Shown: positions 24,201 to 64,000 of the stretch, piece by piece
Numbering within the stretch: the stretch's first letter is position 1
Layout of the letters: each line of letters begins with the position of its first letter
NCBI RefSeq assembly: GCF_042242105.1
Contig: NC_092014.1
Coordinates: forward strand, 15,452,374-15,516,373
Length of the DNA stretch: 64,000 nt
Source of the DNA: Pempheris klunzingeri
Taxonomy: Eukaryota > Chordata > Actinopteri > Acropomatiformes > Pempheridae
Reading direction: 5' to 3'
Notes under the pieces: generated by a model
What the model was told of the DNA's origin: nothing
The model's input: the letters and a program-made list of their open reading frames with translations, nothing else
The model's database searches: none
Position numbers and translations under genes: made by a program

Positions 24201-24657
24201 CTCTCTTTTTCCTCACATGTTGAGCGTGTGCAGGCCACACAGCACTCAGCTCTCTCTCATACATGGTTGACAGCTATTTAAACGTCAGTTATCCACATAC
24301 GGCCTTTGGAAGAACATCTGGGCTCCATCCCGAGTCTTGTGCTGCTGAGTGCCGAGGGAATAAGAAGGGGGAGACTATAATACAGCCGTGCAATAGGGAA
24401 GGTGGCCATTTTAAGTCTTTTTTTTTTCTTCTTTTTTAATGTAAAGGCCTTCCGTCGGTCTTTAATACAGCATTCCTCTATTTCTGTAGTAGCATATATA
24501 AGAAAACGTGGGACTGCTCTGGGGTGGGATCTGAAATATCTTTGTTGTGGTCAACTCCACACTTTAAAACTGGGTGCAGTCCACCTCCACGACAACAGAG
24601 GGAGCTCTTTCAGAGAAATTCAATGGAAGAGAGGAGCTCCTGGGAAATGTAGTGTCT
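21250..24657 (-). other. Probable 3' UTR of the RBFOX gene
   Basis: No coding frame with splice context exists between the RBFOX stop (24658) and copy D. RBFOX transcripts usually have long 3' UTRs, so much of this is likely UTR. No AATAAA was found on the minus strand; ATTAAA variants occur near 24461, 22326 and 21817. The true end is unresolved. Confidence 0.4.
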
Positions 24658-56033
<31,376 letters not shown>

Positions 56034-56862
56034 TTAAAAATCTTCTTCGGTCCCCTGCCTTGAGCTAAAACTGGGATGGAAATACACAAGCTCCTCTTGT
56101 GCACCTTTGTGCTCAAAGCTAGTTCCTCTGCAGCTGAAGAATGATGTTTTAATGCTGCCGAGTAGCTTTCCTGCTTTCCACTGGGCCTTTGTATGACCCT
56201 ATTAAAGAGTTGATGTGTCTGGGAAATGTTTGGGCTTTAATCTGAGCAAATAGCTCATAAACACCTCACTACAAAACACAGCGGCTCGATTAAAAAAAAA
56301 AAAAAATGTCCCCTGAAATATGAGCAGGTTTGTCAGGTTAATTTCCAGCTATGAAGCCCCCAGTTTGCTGACCGTGTATTTATTTACTGCGGGGCTGCCT
56401 AAGAGGCCTACCTTATTTCAGATCATAACAAACCAATTAAATAAACACCGATCAAAACAATGGCTCCTGAGCATAAAGCCTACCGCCCAAATCCCATTTG
56501 CCCTCGTTGTCTTTCTTCTCTACGAGAGCCGTGTGTGTTTTCTTTCCTTCTTTTTTTTTTTCTTCCTAAGAGCACAACATCAACATCCTACCGCAACCTC
56601 AAGACGAAAAACCCCTCAACATGTCTTCCCTGTCGCCTTTTTTTCCTCCCCGTCTATTGGCCACAGACTTGCACCACAGAGCTGAGGTTCACTGAAAGTC
56701 AATCCTCGTCAGGAGCTCTCTCTTCCCCCCATGTTAGTCCGCAAGTCTGCGTTAAAAGAAAAGACGATTCCTCCCCCCTACCCAAAAAAAAAACACACCA
56801 CACAACCAGAGGACGAGCGGACGGACGGACGGACGGAGGGGCTGCGGTGTTTCCTTCTCCCC

Positions 56863-56894
<32 letters not shown>

Positions 56895-57136
56895 TCTATT
56901 ATTTTCTTTCCTCTCTCCGTTTTCCCGGTGTGATCTTGTAGCGTGTGTGTTACAGAAAGGAAATTGTCCTCCCTCCTCCTCTTCCTCCTCCTCCTCCTCC
57001 TCCTCCTACTCTCTTGGTGTAGTCATTCCCCTCCTCCTATCTTCCGCTCTCCGTTTGAACGCTGAGCCAGGCAGCCATGCAGCCTGCAAACACACGCAGT
57101 ATGCCGCAGTGCTTCCATACATTTCTCTAAGGGGAG

Positions 57137-57185
57137 GTGTGTGTGTGTGTGTGTGTGTGTGTGAGGAGGGGGGGGGGGGGGGGGG
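57137..57185. repeat. (GT)n followed by a run of about 20 G
   Basis: GT repeat to 57163 and then an almost pure G tract; capable of non-B structures. Confidence 0.9.
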
Positions 57186-57787
57186 TCTCATGGCCCGGAG
57201 GGGACTGCCATGCTTTTACAGTATGTACCCAAACCTTCAGATCAAGCTCACCCTTTGCTGTCCACATCCACAGCTGCACAGTTTCAGAATATTTCACAAT
57301 GTTCACCTAACATTCACCTGCTGTTTAATGGTGGCCGCCCTGCGTGGCTGAATAGCAGAGGCTGGGCTTATCATCAAGTCCAGCTCTGAAAGATTTCATT
57401 CCTAACTCATTACACAACCGACACACAGGCCAAGGTCTTCACACAAACTGTGAGTCATGCAGCATGGAGTGCCTTATGCTCCTCTGGCATTTTTATTGCT
57501 TGGATGACACCCAGTGGTCAAAGGCTACCATGAGAGGCGCAGGCTTCAAAGGCAGTTTGCTGGAGCAAATTGTGATACAAGCAAAAGCTGGTTTTAAGAT
57601 GATCCCACTGACTTGCAGGGCTTTAAATGGGCGAGACCCCCCAGTCAGTCAGTCAGTTTGATTTCATAAACAGAAATAGTTCTGCAGTTTTACTAATGTG
57701 CTTAATCACTGTCTTGCTGAGAGCTAATTGAGAAGATCAGTACCACTCTTATGTATATGTGTTAAGTATAAAGATTCAGCCAGGAGG

Positions 57788-58112
57788 TGGTTATCTTAGC
57801 TCAGCATAGAGACTGGAAACAGCGTAGAAACGCAGCCAAGATGGATTTGTCCGAAGGGGACGTCCAAGTCGTGGATTTATGGGCTTTATGTGTGGGACTA
57901 TTTTTTGGCTGGGAGCAGTGACTTCCTGATCTCCAATGCCTGTCATCCTGAAACTCACATAAATGACAATTTATTATTTTTTATACTTCAAAAATGATGT
58001 TTTAAGATATGATGGGTTAATTTGTGAGCTTTAGTGGTTCTGGGAGGTGACTTATCAGAGACAGCCAAGCTAGCTGGTTCCCCATTTCCACATTTATTAT
58101 GCTAAGATACGT
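57788..58112. repeat. Dispersed teleost repeat, two opposed fragments
   Basis: 'ggtggttatcttagctcagc' (57793) is the inverted match, and 'aatttgtgagctttagtggt' (58020) the direct match, to the repeat at 60.67 kb. Confidence 0.55.
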
Positions 58113-58340
58113 GTTTATTAGTCATAACATTTAAAGGGGCCACTGTACTCTGTCAGAGCTTCTTAGCATTGAAAGACATTCACACCCACTTCATACTGTG
58201 ATTGGTCAACCGCATAGAGGTGAGAATAAGCCAGGGCACTAGTTTTGATTACGGATAATATGGACATATCTGCACAGATATGAGACTGATTTCAGTGTAA
58301 CTCTCAGCCAGAAAATGAATGAGTGAATTTACCATAATCC

Positions 58341-58852
58341 TAAAGGTCCCATATCATGCTATTTTTTTTAGTTCATACACATATTTGACAGTCCAACTTG
58401 AACAGGTTTACATGGGTTAATGTTCAAAAACCATGTTTTTCTCATAGCGGACATGGCTGCTGCAGCTGTTATCAGCCTCTGCCTAAATGTACCGTTTTAG
58501 AGGAACAGAACAACCCTCGTGCTTCACTCTCGGCATCGATACCTTGGTGTTATCAGGAGCTGGTGTTAGTGAGGAAAAAACAATGGCGGACAGCGAGGTG
58601 AATTCAGGGGGTTTTCAATGAACATGGACAGTCGGCCTGTTGGAGGGCTGGAGGAGGTCACATGATCAGCAGATCCCCATATGACATCATAAAGGGAACC
58701 AAATCTAAACAGCACATTTTTACACACATTTACTGACAGATGGAGCAGGAGAAAAAGAGGGAGGGAGGTCTTTTCTCAGAATTTGATGGTCTCTAGACAC
58801 TCCAGGGACACATTTATGCTGAAAAGACATTTTGTGTAATATGGGACCTTTA
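58341..58852. mobile_element. Nonautonomous inverted-repeat element
   Basis: TAAAGGTCCCATAT at 58341 and 'atatgggacctta'-type inverted end at 58839-58852 give a 14-bp terminal repeat. The interior includes 'ccccatatgacatcataaag', a phrase common in fish MITEs. No transposase. Confidence 0.65.
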
Positions 58853-59796
58853 GGTAACTCCTTTAATTGTCATTATTGTATTAACGGTGTTTGGGATTCT
58901 GCCCGTGTGCGTGTGTGTGTGTACACGTGAGTTTCTTACTGAAGTGTGTTCAGTGTGATGTTTATATTTTGAACCAGTGAGATGTGCAGAGACTCTTTGG
59001 GTGATGTGCACTATAAATAAACTAAGGTTGAAGCTGTGGTACACGTGGCTGGATTACCAACCAGGCAAAGTAGGCAACTGCCCCAGGTTCACTGTATCGT
59101 GTGACAAACGGTTTGTGGTAATTTAATTAAATTTAGGAAAAGAACTACACCACGGTATCACATGAGCAACAGGAGCCATTATGAAGGGTCTCTCTGTATG
59201 ATCTGACCTTTAGAGTTCATCTTGAAGAGAGACCCCATGTCATTTCATTGGATGTTGTGCTTGTGCTGTGCATAATCCTCAATTAATAAGTATTTGATCA
59301 CATTACCACACAGTAGCCCTAGAGCTGTGTAAAACTACAGCAAATGAATACTGTGCACATTGCACAGTGGGGGTTAATAGAGGCTCAGAAGCTTATTATT
59401 GTCTCAGGACCCCCCCAAGTTTAACGAAAATCTGACCATTTCTGAATGACTAAGCTTGGGTGGAAATATTCTGAAGTGTCCTTTCAAACACAATCCCCAT
59501 ATCAATGTGTCGTACCTTATTTCCCTCTTTCATGGAAGAACGGTTATAGGCAAAACCTCCATTTATCTAGCTCCAACTCTTCTGTGTGTATGTACGTACT
59601 ACTGTACATTCCACACAACAAAACAAGTGAGCCTGAGTAGCAATGGTGCTCAGTCTAGAGGGGCCGAATGTTCATGTGAACAATGCTGCCTCCCACTTTT
59701 CATGGAGTTCCACTTCCTGTTGTAAAGTCTAATGGCTGCAAGTTTAAGAAGAAACACACACACACACACACAAACACACAGTGTCCTTTAAGAGCT

Positions 59797-59802
59797 TTTA
59801 TT
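59797..59802 (-). terminator. Poly(A) signal of the ZP gene
   Basis: AATAAA on the minus strand, 60 bases into the inferred last (noncoding) exon, whose acceptor 'gtttttcag' precedes 59861. Confidence 0.6.
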
Positions 59803-59861
59803 GTTGTTAGTACAGCCCACCAGATCATCTCCACCAGCTTCAAGCGTCTTCCATGTTGTAA
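59797..59861 (-). other. Inferred 3' UTR exon of the ZP gene
   Basis: Begins after acceptor 'cctgtttttcag' and carries AATAAA. It is joined to donor CG|gtaagg at 60077. The stop codon lies only 2 nt before that junction, so nonsense-mediated decay is not expected. Confidence 0.5.
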
Positions 59862-60078
59862 CTGAAAAACAGGAAGTGGATCAGTCATGATAAATAATTC
59901 AAAACTCTCATTACTAAATCATTGTCCTGCTGTCATATAGATCTGCAGCCACTACTGGCTCTCAGGCTGTTTTCAGTGCTGTAATGGGGCTCATTCATGG
60001 GTGTTTCTCATGTGATCTTCCAGAGTTCATAAGGGCGTGGTGGGTAATTTGAGGACAGACCGATCATTTTCCTTACCG

Positions 60079-60153
60079 TCATTGGCCGAAGCATCCCTCG
60101 ACACAAGGCCCGTCTTGTGGTGAGCAGATTTCCGTTGAACACATGAAGTAGAT
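60079..60153 (-). CDS. ZP gene terminal coding exon
   Basis: Encodes IYFMCSTEICSPQDG, then CVEGCFGQ and TGA. Acceptor 'ccctctcag'. The cysteines match the end of the ZP-C domain; mammalian ZP1/ZP4 continue into RRRR and a membrane anchor, absent here. Confidence 0.88.
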   Translation of the reverse strand: MYFMCSTEICSPQDGPCVEGCFGQ

Positions 60154-63100
60154 CTGAGAGGGAGGCAGAAATAAGAGCAGGATTTGATGTAATATTCGGT
60201 CTACAGACTGTGCAGCGTGATATGAAAAACAGCTGCTACCAATTGAGATTTGGCCAGAATTTGCAGTTTACAAAACGGCCTCTCCACATCTTCTCATAAT
60301 GAATGCTGATTTTGCAGATTTAGAGATACAGCTGTCAATGGTTTCATTTTCCATAGACTATATGACTGATAAATAAAAAATTTAAAAACCTGTGTCAATT
60401 TACCATGTTTACACATTTCATGTTCTTTTTCTCAGAATGAAAGACAAGGAGTCTAAATTACAAAAAGTCCAATGCCAACTGCCACTAAGATAAGACGTAA
60501 TTGTTTCCCAGGGGGCAAATTCACAGGCTGTCTACTGTAGGCAGACAGCTGCACATTATACATTTTTTCCTTTTGCCCCAACACGTAAAAACTGACATTT
60601 TGGGAAATCCCCCCTACAAGCATTTCATAACCCATGTAAAAACACAACTTGTTTTTTTACACTTTCTAATGGATTAAATCTAGTGTGTTGATTAGAGAGC
60701 TTTGTGGGCACTGGTGAGCATTTTCCCCTCTTTGGACAGAGTCAGTTTCCCCTTGTTTCTAGTCTTTATGCAACACTAGCTGACTCCTCACTATAGCTTC
60801 ATACTTGTCCTGACACTGGCACCGATTGCCCCATCCAACTCTAAGCAAGAAAGCAATAAGCCCATTTCCCAAAAGGTCAAACTATTCCTTTAAAGAATAC
60901 ACAAACGATTTTCATTATTATTCATAGAACTCACAATATCTCTGCATATCCTTACCTCCTCGTCCAGGTCCTTGAACTCACCATCAGGAAGGAACTGGAA
61001 GGTGCTGATGGTGAAGCGGCGGGTCTGAGACTGAGGAGTGGGCGATCGAGGAGTAATAAGCACAGCTTGCTGCAGCTCTGGGTCCAAGGGGTTAGGACAT
61101 CTAGAGAGTAACATCGAGTTAGTAAGCGAATGAGATAACAGGACAGCAGGCACTTTCAAAATGTGATGATGTGAACCTCTATTTTTGTTCCTTCGTTCTC
61201 TTCATACAGGAACCGTTTCCACATACCCGTTGTAGAGCAGCAGCCACACAGCTTTTCCAGAGCGAGGATAAGCCACACAGAAGTGCACCAGCAGCACCAA
61301 ACTGGGATCCGGAGCGTTGAGCAGTCGCACCTCCAGGTAGAGGGGTTTCCTTAGCAGCATCTGCAGGGGCTGATGATACTGAGGGTAGAAGCTGCTGTAC
61401 TGGTCGTCTGGGATGAGAGCAGCAGAGGTTATTTCTCAAGCCTCAAAGCTAGGTAGTTTTTAGTATTGAGACCCAGGCTCTCTACCTTTGGCGATCCTGA
61501 GCTGGACTCCAAACACCCCCTGGGTCTGAACCTCTGGTCCCAGGCTGGGAGTTTTAACCATGTAGCTCACACTCAGAACAGTGTTTGGCAGATACCTGCA
61601 CTCCACCAACAACCTGAGAATGAGATAGGAAATATAATGATGGAAACCTGTACATTATGCTTTTGTTTCCATTTAATGTTTTGCCTTTGACAGTTTAACA
61701 TGAAAATGGCCATGAGATGCAGAAAGAGGGGGGGGGCTGAACACCAGCTGGAATCGAACCAGAAACACTGAATAAAATAAATCATTGTATATGAAATTAA
61801 ATGAGTTTGTGAATGTGAATGTGAATAAAAGAGGGATAAGGAAACATATTCTATGGATGTCTGAGAGTTTGCATGTTTCCAACCAAACACAAACAAATCC
61901 TCAGCAAGAACATTAATTCTTGTTCATTTCATTTAACTACAGAAACTTACTTCATTGTTACCTTAACCAGCCGTTTTGTTAGAGACTAGTCTTAATGATC
62001 TATAGTGAGTTTCAACTCAGTGTTTAGCGGTTCTGCTTGCAACTTCACTGTTTTGGTCACTCATGTCATTTTTTGGCCGCAGCAGGCGACAGTGAAACAG
62101 GTCTTAATCCCACTTTAAAACCACCTGCTCACCGCAAAAAAGCAGTTAGCTTAACTTAGCAATAGATTAACTAATTAGTTAAATCAACTTATTTGGGGTT
62201 TCCCTTTATTCTGATAATAAAGAGCAACATGCTCTGACCTGACAGGAGAATCCCTCGTTATGGTGCCATAGTTGAGGCTGATTGCCTGAACCTTGTTGGT
62301 GACCTCCACTATGTAGATCAGAGTCTTTCCCACCACCTGTCAGGACAGAACCAGACACAAAATTCAGTATATGCATACAAGTAAATACTAAGTGGACCAG
62401 GAACTGTGGTTGCTGTTAAGTTACACAGGAAATACTTGTAGGATCAATTCATTGTTTATTTTGGTCTTATTATGGGATTTGTTAACGAAATGAGAAAAAT
62501 ATAGATGTCAGCAGAAAAGCCCTTCAAAACCGCACTCCATTAACTGAAAAACACTTGGACCTTACTCAGCATTTCAGTATTTTGGGATATGTTTTCATTC
62601 ATCGGAGCTTACAAGTCTGCGTGTACCACAGCCATCCATGGGGATCTTGAACAAAGCGTAATCAGAAGTCACTCTCTGAGGTTTGCAGGAGGAGTTACTA
62701 GCAGCGACAAGCAGGGCAGGGGCAAGAGGGGGCTCCACGAGGGAGGCGGGCACGGAGAAGACAAAGTGGCGGTCAATAGTGCACTCTGGAGGAGCACACA
62801 AACACACATGCAGTTATGTAAAGGTCAGATGAACAAAAGGTCAGAAATCTCAGGAGGCAATTGATAATGAGACCCAAGGTATCTTATACCCTTTTCACAT
62901 TTTGTGTCACTGCCAGCTTGAATCAGGCAATGTGGGCCCTGAATATGCCTCCTCAAATATCCAGCAGCTGTAGCGCTTACATTTCCGTACCCAAAACAGC
63001 TCAACTGTATTCAGCTAAGTGGCGTGAAAATGCCAGTGGGGGCACAAATTGCAGCTCACCATCCATGGGGTAGTAGCAGGCAGAGGGGTGCTTGCTGAAG

Positions 63101-64000
63101 CAGCAGCCCATGGAGAGGCACTGTGCCTGGGATACAGAGCTGGGTCCGCAGGGGAGACGCTGTTCGCTGGGAAGGTTGCACTCTGAGGGACAGCACGACA
63201 AATGTCAGCCGCAGTTAAAATAACTCTGAATGGCCTGGAAAAAAAAACACCCTTTGGCGAATTGAATAGCCTTTCAGAGGTGTAAATATAAAATCCATCT
63301 ACCTTGTCCAGACCCTGGGATGGCAACTGGACAGAAAAATGGAGCCTCCTGTCTCCCATTTACCGTCATGTAGGAGACAGTGATGATGTACATCTTACCC
63401 TTTTGGAGAAAAATGTTTATACAAGAGTTAATGGGTACAGCAAATGGTCAATTATACCAAAGGTCATGTGCTCAGGGTGAAATCTGAGTCAATACTTGCC
63501 TGCACACTCATGTGGCACTGCGGGTGTAACTGGAGCCTCAGAAGTATTTTGCCATTTTTGCCTTTTCTTGCAGAATACCCACAGTGCTTTGGGGCATTAT
63601 GGAGGTTCATCTGGTTGCCTTTGATGTCTGAAAACATACATGTGGAAACATACAATAAGTTGCTTTTGTGTAGACTTCAAATAGGCACAATTATAGCTCT
63701 CAGCGCGGCGAGGCACAGAGATTAAATGTTGCCCTGTCAAAAAACAACAACCCAGTCACCTTTCCCCCACCCCCCATTCAACTGTACACCAGAACGGCCC
63801 CCGTGGAACCATGCTAAATTCAACTCATGCAGAGCTGATGGCAACCATATGCACCAACATGCACAAGCGCGCGCACACACACACACACACCTTTCATAGC
63901 AACCTCAGAGATGGGACCAGAGGGGAGCTCCACAGTCATCTGGTGGGAGGAACATAAGACTTTAGGCTTTGGGACAACAGCTGGGCTGATTTTCACCCTG
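60079..64000 (-). CDS. Zona pellucida (egg-coat) protein with trefoil domain, ZP1/ZP4 class; 5' end beyond window
   Basis: Egg envelope glycoprotein that polymerises through its ZP module. Nine exons on the minus strand: 63891-64000 (partial), 63500-63627, 63303-63399, 63060-63182, 62613-62785, 62239-62336, 61486-61613, 61227-61407, 60956-61100, then the terminal 60079-60153 (stop TGA); all phases agree. Domain order: N-terminal ZP-N-like region (CSSHQMTVELPSG ... CGYS ... QCHMSVQ), trefoil/P-domain (PCGPSS ... MGCCF ... CYYP), ZP-N (CTIDRHFVFSVP ... DGCGT), ZP-C (RIAKDDQYSSFYP ... IYFMCSTEIC). Presence of the trefoil places it with ZP1/ZP4 rather than ZP2 or ZP3. It ends CVEGCFGQ with no furin site or transmembrane segment, as in secreted fish egg-envelope proteins. 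ZP1 and ZP4 cannot be separated here. Confidence 0.9.
60665..60896. repeat. Dispersed teleost repeat in a ZP intron
   Basis: 'tgttgattagagagcttt', 'gtttctagtctttatgcaac' and 'ggtcaaactattcctttaa' mark a nearly full copy. Confidence 0.65.
60956..61100 (-). CDS. ZP gene exon, ZP-C
   Basis: 145 nt encoding CPNPLDPELQQAV, then RRFTISTFQFLPDG and EFKDLDEE. Acceptor 'ctctctag', donor GAG|gtaagg. Confidence 0.9.
61227..61407 (-). CDS. ZP gene exon, ZP-C
   Basis: 181 nt encoding DDQYSSFYPQYHQPL, then PLYLEVRLLNAPDPSLVLLV and a conserved HFC...AVWLLLYNG. Aligns with ZP1 HVEVRLL...DPNLVLLLHQCW. Confidence 0.9.
61486..61613 (-). CDS. ZP gene exon, linker and ZP-C start
   Basis: 128 nt encoding LLVECRYLPNTVLSVSYMV, then FGVQLRIAK. 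Donor AAAG|gtagag. Confidence 0.9.
62239..62336 (-). CDS. ZP gene exon, ZP-N end
   Basis: 98 nt encoding VVGKTLIYIVEVTNKV, then GTITRDSPVR. Acceptor 'tcctgacag', donor TCAG|gtcaga. Confidence 0.9.
62613..62785 (-). CDS. ZP gene exon, ZP-N
   Basis: 173 nt encoding CTIDRHFVFSVPASLVEPPL, then SCKPQRVTSDYALFKIPMDG and CGTRRL: the hallmark ZP-N cysteine pattern. Confidence 0.93.
63060..63182 (-). CDS. ZP gene exon, trefoil (P) domain
   Basis: 123 nt encoding CNLPSEQRLPCGPSSVSQAQ, then CLSMGCCFSKHPSACYYPMD. Cysteine spacing fits the P-type trefoil found in ZP1 and ZP4. Confidence 0.93.
63303..63399 (-). CDS. ZP gene exon, N-terminal ZP-N-like region
   Basis: 97 nt encoding GKMYIITVSYMTVNGRQEAP, then FFCPVAIPGSGQ. 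Acceptor 'ctccaaaag'. Confidence 0.88.
63500..63627 (-). CDS. ZP gene exon with GC donor
   Basis: 128 nt encoding DIKGNQMNLHNAPKHCGYSA, then QLHPQCHMSVQ. The donor is CAG|gcaagt, a GC-AG intron with otherwise perfect consensus. Confidence 0.88.
63891..64000 (-). CDS. ZP gene exon, partial at window edge
   Basis: Encodes RVKISPAVVPKPKVLCSSHQ, then MTVELPSGPISEVAMK in frame to 64000. The donor is AAAG|gtgtgt, formed by the first units of a (GT)n microsatellite. Start and signal peptide lie beyond the window. Confidence 0.85.

Larger units (their letters stand above)
56034..59790. other. Intergenic between rbfox2 5' end and the ZP gene 3' end
   Basis: The probable rbfox2 promoter and 5' UTR occupy the first 1-1.2 kb (CT-rich, (CTC)n at 56985-57006, (GT)n then a G run at 57137-57185). 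The rest holds dispersed repeats and a TIR element (58341-58852). Confidence 0.55.

Overview
The window is eukaryotic and reads as a ray-finned fish genome, probably a spiny-rayed (percomorph) teleost. Genes are split by GT-AG introns. Tc1-like, piggyBac-like and SINE remnants of fish type are scattered between them, there are many CA/GT/AT microsatellites, and the three recognisable loci are all vertebrate families. Nothing bacterial, viral or CRISPR-like was seen.

Layout. (1) 1-9 kb is mostly repeats, plus a possible signal-peptide exon of a minus-strand gene that leaves the window on the left (756-813) and an orphan TATA plus first-exon candidate (6885-7034). (2) 9.3-21.2 kb holds four complete, tiny two-coding-exon genes for the inhibitory gamma subunit of photoreceptor cGMP phosphodiesterase (PDE6G/PDE6H family, best match PDE6H). 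They alternate in strand (-,+,-,+). Coding exons, and for the first three also introns and promoters, are nearly identical. Each has a GGATTAG-type (CRX/OTX) site just upstream of a TATA-like box. (3) 24.6-56.0 kb is an RBFOX splicing-factor gene on the minus strand. I assembled 13 coding exons giving 457 codons with every splice phase matching; the long N-terminus fits RBFOX2 best. Its introns carry a candidate muscle-type mutually exclusive exon, two candidate alternative first exons, a possible poison exon, a UGCAUG cluster and a decayed gene fragment. (4) 59.8-64.0 kb is the 3' portion (nine in-phase coding exons and a 3' UTR exon) of a minus-strand egg-coat zona pellucida gene of the trefoil-containing ZP1/ZP4 class; its 5' end lies beyond the right edge.

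How they relate. The genes are functionally unrelated: phototransduction, neural/muscle splicing and egg envelope. RBFOX2 next to PDE6H fits the RBFOX3-PDE6G linkage on human 17q and suggests one ancestral pair split by whole-genome duplication. The most unusual structure is the alternating-strand PDE6-gamma cluster, whose silent-site identity suggests very recent duplication or gene conversion between inverted arms. Exon coordinates were derived by hand from splice signals, phase and family similarity; no alignments or databases were run.
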